Part shown: positions 11,246 through 22,933 of the stretch, in pieces
How the letters are laid out: every line of letters starts with the position of its first letter
How positions within the stretch are numbered: position 1 is the stretch's first letter
Assembly: GCF_048544455.1 (NCBI RefSeq)
Contig: NC_133530.1
Coordinates: 20,141,748-20,205,747 of the forward strand
DNA: 64,000 nt
Direction: 5' to 3'
Source: Silene latifolia
Taxonomy: Eukaryota; Streptophyta; Magnoliopsida; Caryophyllales; Caryophyllaceae
Notes under the pieces: generated by a model
What the model was told of the DNA's origin: nothing
The model's input: the letters and a program-made list of their open reading frames with translations, nothing else
Database searches by the model: none
Position numbers and translations under genes: made by a program

Positions 11246-11498
11246 GGCTCTGTTTGACAAAACTAGCTGAAAATGTACCTGAAACCTGAAAAGGTACCTG
11301 AAATCTGAAAAGGTACCTGAAACCTGATAAGGTAGCTGAAAATTAGGAGCTGATAAGGTAGCTGATTTTTATTAAAAGTGTTTGGAAAGTAGCTGAAAAT
11401 GTAGCTGATATTTGATCAAATGACGTAAAAGGGCATGGTTATTATTGTTATCATTTATGTTTTTGCTATTATTCTTGTGTTATTATCATTGGCGTTAG
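11246..11498. mobile_element. Partial MITE of the GGCTCTGTTTGG family
   Basis: Begins CAGGCTCTGTTTGACAAAAC and shares the body of AGCTGAAAA/GGTACCTGAAA repeats and the GTCAAATGACGTAAAAG-like segment with 22934-23170. The other terminal inverted repeat is missing. It is related to 62593-62990. Confidence 0.65.
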
Positions 11499-11553
11499 AC
11501 CTGGCAAAAGCAACCCGATCCGATTGACCCGGCCCGAAAATTTGACTCATTTG

Positions 11554-12230
11554 CCAAATACATTATGCATCCCCCTTTTAAAGTTAAGGAACAAGACTTT
11601 AAAAACCAAATGTGACCCGAATTAGCGATTGATTATATAAAAACCAAATCAAATCAACCCGACCCTAAGTAGTAACCCTTTTATGACAAATACATTATGC
11701 ATCCCCCTTTTAAAGTTAAGGAACCGAGGGAGACATTTAAGCCGACTCGATTAACAGCGACATAAAGAACTGAAATAAAAGTGAGACATTTAAGCCGATT
11801 CGATTAACAACGACATAAAAGAACTGAAATAAATAAAAGCATACAAAAGGTAACATAACCAAACATCCAGTTGGTCTTGCTTAAAGAAATAACGTTTTGG
11901 GATAGGTTTTAAATTATGATGGTCTTAAACGAGAATTGTATCAGACATCAAAGATATTGGGACCCGAATGCAAGTCAAGATCGATGATCGACTAACACTG
12001 CCTGCTCGGGAAGCAAAGATGACCTGTCATCTGCCAGCCTTCGCTACCATCGGGGTACGCGAAAGGACACTTAAGTATATGAGGCAGGCTTAGAATAAGG
12101 TTCCATAATCCACCAGGAGCTTCAGTCGAGTAAACAGTCCAAGTACCTGTCGAATTTAAAGTTAATCGAGTCGGCTTAAATTCGAGGTTTTTATATAATT
12201 TCGACCCGAAAATGTGACCCGAATTAGCGA
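11554..12230. repeat. Composite block of direct and inverted repeats around a captured gene fragment
   Basis: The phrase CAAATACATTATGCATCCCC occurs at about 11555 and 11690. A roughly 55-bp segment with GAGACATTTAAGCCG is repeated in tandem at about 11730 and 11785. The phrase TAAGCCGACTCGATTAAC (about 11739) returns inverted at 12162-12179. ATATAAAAACC on the left returns inverted near 12186. The inverted arms flank the gene fragment at 11992-12153, a layout known from transposons that pick up host gene pieces. Confidence 0.55.
11992..12153 (-). pseudogene. Fragment of a TolB/DPP6-N-like gene (C-terminal exon)
   Basis: 54 codons read STGTWTVYSTEAPGGLWN, then a segment ending in CFPSRQC and a stop. 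The intact gene at 58223-63834 has STGTWTVFSTRDPNAAWN at the same distance from its own C-terminus and ends VPKRCRS. The match is clear at the start and loose afterwards, so the source was a paralogue rather than the in-window gene. It lies between inverted repeats and next to an A-gene remnant. No start, promoter or rest of the gene is present, so I call it a captured or stranded fragment. Confidence 0.6.
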
Positions 12231-12406
12231 TTTGATTTGGTTGGGGAGAAGATGAGTTATACGACTCAACTTGATGATCACGCATTTTTCATAGGGCAAG
12301 GAAGTGACTCATTTGCTATACCAGTTGAGCAATGTGGTCCTGGTGGGTTAAAGCCGGATTCGGTCTATATAGCAGATGATTTAAGGGTGTTTGATTTGAA
12401 AGACGG

Positions 12407-12597
12407 TGAAAGATAATAATATTGTGCTTAATTGATTCAACGTAACAACGTTGGTATATGTACCGATTACAAGATATTCGTTTCCTAACTACATGGGATA
12501 TGCTAATCTTATAATTCCTAATATAATGACTACAATATAAGAAATACAATAATACACTTTGACTAAATAATAACAAGAATATTCACATATTCCAACA
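12407..12597 (-). repeat. 3' LTR of the complete Copia element
   Basis: 191 bp, TG..CA, differing from 16927-17117 at about three positions by eye. Confidence 0.9.
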
Positions 12598-15500
12598 CTC
12601 CCCCGTAGTCGAAGCGGGAGGAAGACGAACGCTAAGGCTATTGCGAAAATCGTCAAATAAAACCGAGGGCAGGCCCTTTGTAAAGATGTGGGCCAGCTGG
12701 GAACGAGTAGGAACATGGTGCACTCGGACGTCTCCACGAGAGACCTTTTTCCATACAAAATGGATATCAATTTCGATATGCTTGGTACGTTGATGTTGGA
12801 CGTGATTACTTGCAAAATAAATGGCACTTACATTATCGCAATAAACAATTGTGGCCTTGCTAAGAGGATGATGAAGTTCAAGTAAAAGATTTCGTAGCCA
12901 ACACGATTCTGAAACCACATTAGCTACACCGCGATACTCGGCTTCGGCACTAGAGCGAGAAATGGTTGGTTGGCGTTTTAAGGCCCAAGACACCAAATTG
13001 TCGCCTAAGAAAACACAGTAACCGCTCGTAGAACGGCGGGTATCCGGACATCCTGCCCAATCCGAGTCCGTGTAGGTCGTAAGGGTCGTAGGTTTAGAAG
13101 GTGTTAACCATAAACCATGACGCAAGGTACCTTGAATATATCGAAGAACCCGTTTCAAAGCATTCATGTGAACATCCATCGGATTATGCATAAATAAGCA
13201 TATTTGCTGGACCGCATAGGATATATCGGGACGAGTAAAAGTGAGGTATTGTAACGCACCTGCCAAGCTCCTATACAAAGTTGGATCACGAAAAGGCGAG
13301 CTAGTGGAAGAACTAAGCTTCGGTTTTGTGTCAACGGGAGTAGGAGATGGCTTAAAATTTGACATACCTGCACGTTCGATAATTTCAGCAGCATATTTAT
13401 GTTGAGAAAGATGCAACCCGTGAGCAGACCTGGTGACCGCAATTCCCAGAAAATAGCTCAGGGGACCGAGGTCTTTCATAGCAAATTCCGCACCAAGATG
13501 TTCCATAATAGAGACGCGAAGTTGCTCGGAGGACGCTGTGAGGATTATATCATCAACATACAATAATATATAGGCCAGATTACCGTTTTTGTCGCGATAA
13601 ATAAATAACGAATGGTCACATTTACTATGCACAAACCCGAGAGTATGCACAAATGAAGCAAAACGATTGTACCATGCCCGGGGCGCCTGTTTCAGCCCGT
13701 AAAGAGACTTACGGAGAAGATATACATGATCCGGAAAGCGCTTGTCACGGTAGCCAAGGGGCTGATGCATATACACGGTTTTTTTGAGGTCACCGTGAAG
13801 GAAAGCATTCTTGACGTCCAATTGATGAATAGACCAACCGTGGGATAAAGCAATAGAGATTAATGAACGGATGGTAGCCGGTTTGACAACCGGACTGAAT
13901 GTTTCACCACAGTCAACTCCCGCTTGCTGCGTCTTACCATCACCTACAAGACGAGCTTTGTGCCTCTCAAAAGAACCGTCAGATTTTACCTTATGGCGAA
14001 AAATCCACATAGAATGAATAACATTCACATTAGAAGGACGAGGAACAAGGTCCCAAGTCTTATTACTAATTAAAGCATTAAACTCATCATTCATGGCCAA
14101 TTTCCAATTATGGTCTCGGAGGGCTGACACGGGATTTTGTGGAAGGGGTGAGATAGCAATTGTAACATTTAAGTCGAAAATCGGTTAGGGTTTATAGATG
14201 CCATGATCACCTCTAGTAACAGCCTTAGAAACCAGGGGAATTGGAGTATTTATTACGGGTTCACTGTGGGAAACAGGGGACTCGGGTGCAATACTGGGAG
14301 CACGGGGGATGGGTTCAATGAAAGGGGTGTTATCAGGTGTATGCGAGACGGTTGGTGAGTGATGCGAGGGGGAGGAAGCTGGGGTGGTTGGGGTCGTGTT
14401 TGGAGGGGCAAGGTCCTGACTAAGATGGGGAAGGAGGTAAGGGGAGACACTGTCATCAAGAAAATTATAAGAGGAGTGGTCAGGTGAATTGGTTTTGGCG
14501 AAAGGGAAATTGTTTTCATCAAAACGAACATGACGGCTCAAGATAATTTTGTTGGTGTGAAGGTCTAGACACTTATATCCACGGGGATTGTTAGGGTACC
14601 CGAGAAAAACACAAGGCAAAGAACGAGCTTGGAGCTTGTTAATTGTGGTCGATGGTATAAGAGGATAGCAAAGGCACCCAAAAACTCGAAGATGCGAGTA
14701 AGACGGGTGTCGTTGGTATAAATAATATAATGGTGTCAAAAATTTGAGTTGTTTATTTGGTAATATATTAAGCAAATAAGTAGGCATGGATAGAGCATGA
14801 TGCCAAAATTTTTGAGGAAGTGAAGCATGAAACAGTAAGGTACGCATAATGTTATTAATGGAGCGAATTTTGCGTTCGGCTTTACCATTTTGAGAAGAAG
14901 TATACGGACACGAAAATCGAAACTGGAAGCCGTGTGATGCACAAAGCTCCATAAACGGGGCGTTGTCAAATTCGCGTCCATTATCACATTGCACGTTCTT
15001 AATGTCTCGTTCAAACTGGGTTTTGATTAAATGACGGAAATTGACGAAAATTTGAAAAACTTGTGATTTCTTTGCAATAGGAAAAGTCCACACATAGTTA
15101 GTAAAATCGTCAATAAGGACTAAATAATAATGATGACCCGAAGAACTGAGAGTAGGAGAAGTCCATAAATCACAGTGAATTATATCAAATGGCATATGTG
15201 TACTCGAAAAAGATGCGACAAATGGTTGCTTAATGTGTTTGCCAATAGAACAAGAGTGACAAATTGTCTTCCGAATATTAGAATTACAACTTATCAATTT
15301 TTGAGACCTAATAGAATTTTAAATAACATCACCCGGATGTCCAAGACGGTCGTGCCACAAGGTGGATTCGACAGCAGCAAAGGCTTGGGCGTGGACTTTA
15401 TTTGTGGGGGTGATAGGGTATAGGGCTCCCTGGCTCTCACATCTCATTAGCGGTATCCCCGTCTTATAATCCTTCACAAAAAAACCAAAAGGGTCAAACT

Positions 15501-16926
15501 CGACCGATACGGAATTATCAGTAGTGAATTTTCTAACTGACACGAGATTTTTGACAAGCTTTGATGCGTGAAGTACACTACGAAGAGAGAGGGGTGGATG
15601 TGGTTTAGGCAATGTGGCAGTACCGGTTCCATTTATTGGGATGGATTGGCCATTTCCGACAATAATTGAGTTAGAAATACTCGAATTAGAATAAGACGAG
15701 AGATTACCTACACTCGATGTCATATGAGAAGTAGCACCGGTGTCCATATACCACGGATCAGGGGGCGTAAGACCAAGTGTGTACATAGCCTGCTCAATAT
15801 CAGTTTGAGACGGAGGAGACTCCGCTGTGTACGCTTGAGGTCGAGGGACAGAGGGACGTGGAGCCCTCATCATAGGAGCACGCATCCATGGATTGGTAGT
15901 GGGATAAGGACATGGAGGGCAGGCCCACGGAGAAGGTCCCCATGGCCAAGCACCATATCCACCGAAACCACCCCCCTGCCATGGTTGATAAGGAGTTGCA
16001 GCGGGAGTTGTCGGTGTAGCAGCAGCACTAGGAGCAGAGTCACTTACCCCCTGTTTCGCTTTGCCACCCTTATGTCCACCACCTTTCTTCTTATTCTTGG
16101 ATTTACCTTGTGAAGGGGGACGTCCCAGAATAGATGGAGAATTCGTGCTTTCGCCAGAACTGGCGTAATTTGCAGATTGGCCGTTGGTGGCCGCTTGCTT
16201 GGCAAAACATGCTTCTTCCAATGTGAACATAGACCGAGCCTGATGAAATGGGTGAAGCGGTTTAGACTGCCTGATGATTGTCCCGACACCATGATATGCC
16301 GTTGTCAGTCCCGATACCATCTGAAGCACTAAACGGGTATCCGAGACAGGGGAACCAACGTTTTTGAGTTGATCAGCAAGACTCTTTAAACGTTCACAAT
16401 AAGCGGAGGCAGACGAGAAGTCTTCCATCATAGTATGAAAAAATTACTGCTCGAGAGTAATAGCCCTCGAATGCTGATTGTCTTGAAAAATATCGCGTAT
16501 GCGATTCCAACACTCCATAGCCGTGGAGTTTTGTTCAACCACCGTTTGCAACAAGTCATCAGAAAGTGTTGCATAGATCCATTGCAGAACCGTGGCATCA
16601 ATCGTTTCCCATAATTCTTTGTCTTCCTCAGAAATCGGCTTTTTAGCCTTGCCTTTGGGGTCAATGATGTGATCCAAAACCCAATTAGCTTTCGCATAAT
16701 TGGTGAAAAGAGCCACCCAAAGACGGTATTTGTCAGTATCCATACCAAGGACGACGGAAACATGGTTTTTGATGTTGCTCACGGCAAAAACCGAGGGGAT
16801 AGGAGAGGAATTGGTTTTTGAGTTTTCTGGAATGGTCATGGTGATGTGAAATTGAAGGATTCAAGAAAAAAATATAGGAGTAAAGAAGCGGAAGCAGTAG
16901 ATTGTTAAACCTAGGCTCTGATACCA

Positions 16927-17117
16927 TGAAAGATAATAATATTGTGCTTAATTGATTCAACGTAACAACGTTGGTATATGTACCGATTACAAGATATTCG
17001 TTTCCTAATTACATGGGATATGCTAATCTTATAATTCCTAATATAATGACTACAATATAGGAAATACAATAATACACTTTGACTAAATAATAACAAGAAT
17101 ATTCACATATTCTAACA
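16927..17117 (-). repeat. 5' LTR of the complete Copia element
   Basis: 191 bp, flanked by the tRNA-Met primer site at about 16914-16926 and by the GACGG duplication outside. Confidence 0.9.
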
Positions 17118-17255
17118 GACGGATCCATAACACCTATTCTAGACACGGGTGATCTCTCGATGACACGATTTCAGTCATTATGGATTCCTCCACCAACCCC
17201 CGAGCAGATTGAATGTGGCAAGGAATGGAGAAAGTTTTGCGGAGAGAGTATATGA

Positions 17256-18878
17256 AAGGCAGTATCATGCCACTCAAATAATCTCACGCTTACTTCCTTC
17301 CTGTCATTTGGCCTACTTATTTTTCCAGTTTCCATTATAATTCGAAGGCTTTTATTGTACGGAATATACCTGTCGATTGCATGAAAAAGGTAAGAAAGGG
17401 AGAAAGTATTGTGGAGAGAGTATATGACAGGCAATATAATGCTACTCAAATAATCTCACCTTGCTTCCTTTGAATCATTTTGCCTAAATAATGTTTATCT
17501 CTCTATTATTGTTATGTCGAATTAAAGTAAAATGGTTCACTAAACTACCAAAGCCTTTTTAAAGCCTTTTTTCTATCGGCGTGACCTTTTTGGTCATTGC
17601 ACAAACTATATATCTATATAGTTTGGTTGATCTCGACAGTTTTTTTGTTTCGTTTTTCGGATGATGTTCTATATGTAACATGTCCCCATCCCTTATAGTT
17701 AACTCCCTGATCTCCTATAATGAACTTCCCACTATAATCATATTATGTAACAGTCGTCACCCAAATGAATTCCAGATTATAACATAACCATTTGAAGCAA
17801 TTGCTTGAAACCGTTCTGAATTTGATATTCCAAACGGAATATCAGACGCTAGCCATCGCGACTCACACATGTACCAAAGTTGTAGACAAGATGTCACCAT
17901 TGGGATAGTAGTAGTGACACTTATTGAGTTATTTCCACTGCCAAGTTGAGACCGTGTTGAAGAATTTGAGGTGTCTATGGAAGCCCATACCGCCAGCTAC
18001 TTTTTTGCTAATCTCGTAAGACAATTTACACAATTGCTATGAAAACCAATCAGTGACTGCGAACCAACGCCTATTGATCTGAATTAATGGTTGTCTAAGT
18101 AACATAGTGACCTGTAGGTGTAGTAGTTGATTTTTAGAATATCAGTCGCAGTTCGAACTAGAATTGAGGGAAGTCTAAGTAACATGTCGGTCTTGCGTTT
18201 CTCATGGGTGTAGTTATTCCCAAGAGAAACGGTTATTCATTCACTCGAGTCAGATCATAATTCACTACGCTTAAATTATTACTCCGTGGCTAATGCTTCC
18301 TCCAATTCATGAATGTTGGTGCTATTCCTAGTAAAACAGTAGACATTCTTCAATTCATGTAATTTTGGACTGTCCATTTGAGGTGAAATCCATCATGCTA
18401 TATAGCGGCTTTTCAAAAGTTATACTTCATTTGAGAGCGATGATCTTCCGGTCATCACGGCCTTGAAAAAAATTTATACCGCAATTTCTCATTGTTATAT
18501 ATCTCACACAAGATCGTATCAAGAAGGCCATACGATGAATTTACAATTTTTCATTGATACGTATTCATCATTCGTGTTCTTAAACTCCAAACCAAACAAC
18601 ATTTTAAGGATCATAAATCGAAAATTTTATTCCTTGATTTGGAATTAGAGAGGTCATAGTCTAATTACTAAACGACGGTCTTATAGACGACTTGTCATAG
18701 GATCGAATTCCCTGTCCCCTCGGTTAATACACTCCTTATCAGATTTGTATAATCTTCTAATGGTTCAGCCCAAGATTGATACTTAAAATTGCAGTGAAAA
18801 AAAAATACCAGCAGCAAAACTGCACCAGGATTTAATCATGCAACTTTGAAAATTAAGGTAGCAGAACAGAGTAAAAAC
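17256..18878. other. A-type 3' flank with a duplicated tail
   Basis: No gene is seen. The A-gene end segment (GGAGAAAGT.TTG.GGAGAGAGTATATGA) at about 17225-17255 recurs at about 17398-17427, each time followed by AATAATCTCACGCTT-like sequence, so the tail is locally duplicated. Bases 18290-18640 parallel 26490-26720 (shared AGATCGTATCAAGAAGGCC). Confidence 0.5.
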
Positions 18879-18880
18879 TA

Positions 18881-19089
18881 CCCCCTCTGTCCTGGTCAAT
18901 TGCTCTCCTTTGGTTTTAGCACAAATACCAAGGAAAGAGGAGAGAGTCAATTCTAAATAACAAGTGGACCAAATTTAGTGTAAATGAACAAATTGCTCAT
19001 CAAGTTCATTTTTAAAATAGAAAAGGACAACCATTGACTAAGACACCGCCAAAATGAAATAGGACAACAAATGACCGGGACAGAGGGAG
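18881..19089. mobile_element. Stowaway-like MITE
   Basis: 209 bp with terminal inverted repeats CCCCCTCTGTCCTGG / CCGGGACAGAGGGAG and TA duplications on both sides (18879-18880, 19090-19091). No coding capacity. A shortened copy of the same right end lies at about 26785-26819. Confidence 0.75.
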
Positions 19090-19209
19090 TATAATAAAAA
19101 CGATGTTTTGTAACGAAATTTCTGAAGAACATAGGGGATAAAAAATCCATAAAAACACCTTGATGTAATAACTAGCTAGAAATAAGGATAATTGTAATCA
19201 AACGTAAAA

Positions 19210-19262
19210 AACTATTTGAATTGAAAATCATGAAGCAAAAGACGGAGGAGCAACCTAGTAAG
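19210..19262 (-). pseudogene. B-type DUF295, extreme 3' remnant
   Basis: Read on the - strand it ends ...WVAPPSFAS-stop followed by the B-type 3' flank, as at 26957. It is cut immediately by the LTR of the Copia fragment at 19263. The rest of this gene is not adjacent. A further scrap of the same coding strand (about 20284-20296, GTTTCAAAGTCATAG-like) lies beyond the Copia piece. Confidence 0.6.
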
Positions 19263-20283
19263 TATAAGAGGTAGAAGAGAATGAATGGAAAAGTGTAATT
19301 GTATTGATATCAAAGGTACGGCTTATATAGGTGAATACAAGAGAGTAAATAAGGGAAGGAGCCTATGCTAATATTACAAGGAGGTATGTATTCTATATTT
19401 ACAAAATATATATTCTATATTTACAGATATGGGTAATCAATTAGGTGTGATTGAGAAGATTTGATTTGCTGTTTTGATCTTGTGTGGGTATAAGATTGTT
19501 CTTTAATACGCCCCGCAAGATGGACGTCCGAGGAGTGAGTCCAAGCTTGATTCGTAACTCTTGATAGTGGCTTTTGTGCAATGGCTTAGTAAGAATGTCT
19601 GCGAGTTGGTCCTTGCTTGCAACGTGTTGAATACGAATTTTTCCATGTTGAAGTTGTTCTTTGACGAAGAAGAAGGATAGAGCCATGTGCTTCATTCTTG
19701 AATAGAAGACGGGGTTCTTTGCATAGAGAGTGGCGGATATATTGTCACAGTAGATGGCCGGTGGTTTGGTGACAGTAATGTGGAGCTCAGAAAGTAGATT
19801 TTGTAGCCAGATAGTTTCGGTAGTAACAGAGGCAATTGCCCTGAATTCTGCTTCGGTTGTGGATAAGGCTAGGCCACGTTGCTTCTTGGATGACCCCGAA
19901 ATGGGGTTGCGTCCAAGATAGATAATGTATCCAGTGGTGGATAAGTAGGTGTTTTTGTCTCCAGCGTGATCAGCATCGCAAAAGGCGTGGAGACATAGAG
20001 GCGTATCACGATATAGTTGGATACCAAGGTCGGGTGTTCCTTGTAGGTAACGAAGGAGGCGTTTTAAGGCGGTCGAATGTGTAATGGTTGGGTGATGTAG
20101 AAATTGAGCGAGGCGGTTGACAGCAAAGGCTATGTCAGGCCTAGTGAGAGACAAGTATTGTAGGCTTTCCACTATGGCTCGGTATGTGGACTGGTCATGA
20201 ATGGGGTTGGCGTCATCTCGAAGAAGAGGAGGAGAAGTGGCCATTGGCGTGGCATTTGGTTTGGCGTGGCATTTGGTTTTCGT
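19263..20283 (-). mobile_element. Copia fragment: 3' LTR plus RNase H region
   Basis: The LTR at 19263-19508 starts TATAAGAG and ends TTTAATA, the same TA..TA style as the element at 30304-35037, followed by the purine tract (complement CGCCCCGC). Upstream on the - strand is the C-terminal part of a Copia polyprotein: the end of reverse transcriptase, SLTRPDIAFAVNRLAQF and the RNase H signature (CDADHAGDK, STTEAEFRA). It is related to, but diverged from, the 30304 element. The rest of the element is absent. Confidence 0.8.
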
Positions 20284-20314
20284 TTCAAAGTCATAGATAC
20301 CAAGGTCGGGTGTT

Positions 20315-21238
20315 CCTCCTGATGTTAAAGACGGTCCGAATGGTCCAACTGATAACTACTTGAATATAATCGACAAATCAATTGTCAAGATTGACCGTCC
20401 GATAGCACATGGGAGCGTTCCATTCAATACAAAGTGTGTGGGGTCAGCCAAAGGATGGGTTGCATTCGATTGTGATTGGGATCGTCGTCTATTCCTGGCT
20501 AACCCGTACATTGAAGCGCGCTGTCACAAATTCCCAGCACCTTCCGGGGATGAAATATTTAAGGAAGCAATATATAGAAAAGGGTTACATTTTACTCTGG
20601 CAGGCGATCCAATGTCAAACAACTTTGAACTTATACAAGAGAAGAAAGGAATGTTTAATAAATTATGTTTAGCGGCGTATAACAGGAAGGCGGACACTTT
20701 GTACAAATTACAGTTTGAGGACTCCGGGAAGCTCCAGCTTATTATCAGGTCCCATCCTTTAGAGGACGATGAAACCGGGGATAAGAGTCGTGTTTTGTCT
20801 TTGTGTTTGGATCCAGATGTTCTGAAAAAATATGAATTTGGGGATTCATTTGACGATAGTGTTGAGGAATACCTGGTGGTAATCGAAGGAAATAATCCTA
20901 GTCTTTTTCTTGTCATTAGGCATTTAGCTAAAGAGGTCAGTGTTGGATGCGAGACTAAAGATATCAAATTATTTAAGATTGATTTAGAGAACGGCGGAGA
21001 ATTGGAATGTGTAAAATCCATAGGTGATCAGGCGCTCTTCTTAGGAAGAAATAGCGAGCCGTTTTTCATCTCAACTCGCGACTGTTCAGGGATCAAGTCG
21101 AATTGTGTGTATGTTGCTGATGATCTCGGTTACTATGACTTTGAAACGAAAAGCATTACACCATTTCTTTCTCTTGGTGATCTTCCCAACATTCGTCCTC
21201 AAGTTTACTGGGTTGCTCCACCTTACCCTTCTGTTTGA
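20315..21238 (+). pseudogene. B-type DUF295 gene, inverted and lacking its 5' end
   Basis: The reading frame is open from CCT CCT GAT at 20315 (PPDVKDGPNGPTDNYLNI) to the TGA ending at 21238, giving about 307 codons. The presequence and the PWLML segment are missing, so the first Met (20360) is internal. It is the only B gene on the + strand. It is closest to the short B form at 40090 (shared KLCLAAYNRKADTLYKL and DDETGDK segments; both lack the loop after GDPMS). The body shows no stop, so loss of the 5' end may be recent. It could be transcribed only from a foreign promoter. C-terminus: VYWVAPPYPSV. Confidence 0.8.
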
Positions 21239-21485
21239 CGTTTTCAACCCGCTGTTTACGTTTAATTAGAGTACTGCTCACGAGAAAATAAGATTTTTAT
21301 CAATGCCTTTAAATTTTATACTATTGTTGTTGCATTAGAGCCTGCTTTTCTTAGTTGACCTTTTCATTTTTAAAAAACTTGTTCTCATGATTATTTTTTT
21401 TATCGAGAGACAAAACAGATATTCATAATACGTAGCGCGCCATGGACGCGCTACTGTCATATTGTAGGTATGCATCTGCTTGGAC
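21239..21485. other. 3' flank of the inverted B copy
   Basis: A/T-rich, no gene recognised. It does not resemble the usual B 3' flank, fitting a rearrangement breakpoint near the stop codon. Confidence 0.4.
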
Positions 21486-21774
21486 ATGAGCATTTCTTTT
21501 TTTTTTTTGGCCGAAAATGGGACATCTGCAAAGTTACAAGAGTACATTACGGGGGCGGGTTAGGGGATAAAGCTACAATAATAGAGTCAATTTTACAAAG
21601 AGAATCAACAAAGCTCGGTGCAATATTTCAGCGGAAATTTCCATTGCTTGGTGACCTGTCATGAAGCGAGAATCGGGCAAGAGGATCGAAAGAGGATCTT
21701 CAAATATGGTGTGGCTCTTAATTATTCCCTGCACTTCATGATAATATTAGCAAGAGGAGATGAGCATGTCTTTA
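21486..21774 (-). mobile_element. Retroposed fragment with poly(A) and target duplication
   Basis: A body of about 250 bp (21509-21759) ends on the - strand in a poly(A) run (T run at 21497-21508 on +). It is bracketed by near-identical 15-base repeats, ATGAGCATTTCTTTT (21486) and ATGAGCATGTCTTTA (21760). This is the signature of LINE-driven retroposition. I do not recognise the body; it could be a 5'-truncated LINE, a SINE or a processed transcript. Confidence 0.55.
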
Positions 21775-22111
21775 CTAGCACGGGATTGTGTCGTTGAACA
21801 GTTGAACCGTTTTAATTTTAGTCCTTAATTTATTAGTAAGTTTCCTAATTAGGAAATAAATTTTGTCATTTAAATAATGTACAAAAATTAGCTATGATGT
21901 ATAAATAAATTTTGACATTGAAACTGAGTTTGATTAAAGCTAAGTAAAAAAAACCAACTGATTATATAAATAAAACGTGTCAACTTCGCTCTTATTAATC
22001 TTTCCATCTTATACAACTATACAAGCTAACATGTTTTAATGTACAATATAAAAATGTGATATTATTATTGTTATTTTGTGGTTTTATATATTCTCTTCAT
22101 AAAAAGATTTA

Positions 22112-22407
22112 GGGGTTGTTTGATTACCCACTAAACAACACAGGAATTTAAATTCATGTGAATTGCAAAATTGGAATGTTGTTTGGTTACCCCAATTCAC
22201 ATGAATTGGGAGTTCCCATGAATTCCAATTCCTCCATAATGGAGGAAGTGGCTTACCTAGGTCCCCCTAGGTAAGTGGGAATGCCTACATGAATTGCACT
22301 TCCTACATGTCAACCAAACAATATTTTCTAATTCACATGAATTCTAAAATCATGTGTTTTATGACTTCCTAGGCAATACGAATTCCTACATGCAACCAAA
22401 CGACTCC
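22112..22407. mobile_element. Tourist-like (PIF/Harbinger) MITE
   Basis: 296 bp. The ends GGGGTTGTTTG and CAACCAAACGACTCC are inverted repeats, with TTA duplications at 22109-22111 and 22408-22410. The body has several inverted AATTCACATGAATT motifs. Confidence 0.75.
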
Positions 22408-22613
22408 TTAGGATTCTATCATTATTTTTAATAATAAAAATAGGTTCACACAAAAATAACTTAATTTAAAAGTCCTTTGAATAATAAACTTTTTTTTTAA
22501 TATTACTAACATTATAATCAGTATTCACTATTCAATACATTACAACATACTATTATAACTACAACTCATTTATGTAAAAAATTAAAACTGAATTAATTTA
22601 ACCCTCACAAATA

Positions 22614-22641
22614 CCGTGCTTTAGCACGGGATCTCAACTAG
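22614..22641 (+). mobile_element. Helitron-like 3' terminus
   Basis: The hairpin CCGTGCTTTAGCACGG is followed by eight bases and CTAG, then T. This matches the hairpin-plus-CTRR rule for Helitron 3' ends. The 5' end was not located. Confidence 0.5.
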
Positions 22642-22770
22642 TTAAATACAGTAAGAAAATACAAACCGAAAATGATGAATTAATTATGAAATAATTTCGA
22701 AATAATATAATGTACAACCAAAAATAAAGAAATAATAAAAAAATCATATTTAATTTTAGGAATTACAAAC

Positions 22771-22933
<163 letters not shown>

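Larger units (their letters stand above)
12407..17117 (-). mobile_element. Complete-length Copia LTR retrotransposon
   Basis: 4711 bp, - strand, with 191-bp LTRs (12407-12597 and 16927-17117) and a 5-bp duplication GACGG (12402-12406, 17118-17122). The primer site next to the 5' LTR matches initiator tRNA-Met (complement GGCTCTGATACCA), and a polypurine tract (complement CTCCCCCG) abuts the 3' LTR. Parts in Copia order are gag, protease (DTGATSHM), pre-integrase zinc motif, integrase, reverse transcriptase (YVDDIIL) and RNase H. The coding region is broken in about three places. The LTRs differ at only a few positions, suggesting a fairly young insertion. It sits inside an A-type DUF295 gene. 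Confidence 0.92.
12228..17255 (+). pseudogene. A-type DUF295 3' part, opened by a complete Copia element
   Basis: 12228-12406 reads as the last third of an A gene (KMSYTTQLDDHAFFIGQG, EQCGPGGLKPDSVYIADD, LRVFDLKDG). It is interrupted at the GACGG site, and 17118-17255 continues DGSITPILDTGDLSMTRF through IPPPTPEQIECGKEW to a TGA at 17253-17255. The first two thirds of the gene are missing: 5' of 12228 is the composite repeat block. The ending GESI is the same as in the A gene at 1-353. Confidence 0.8.
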
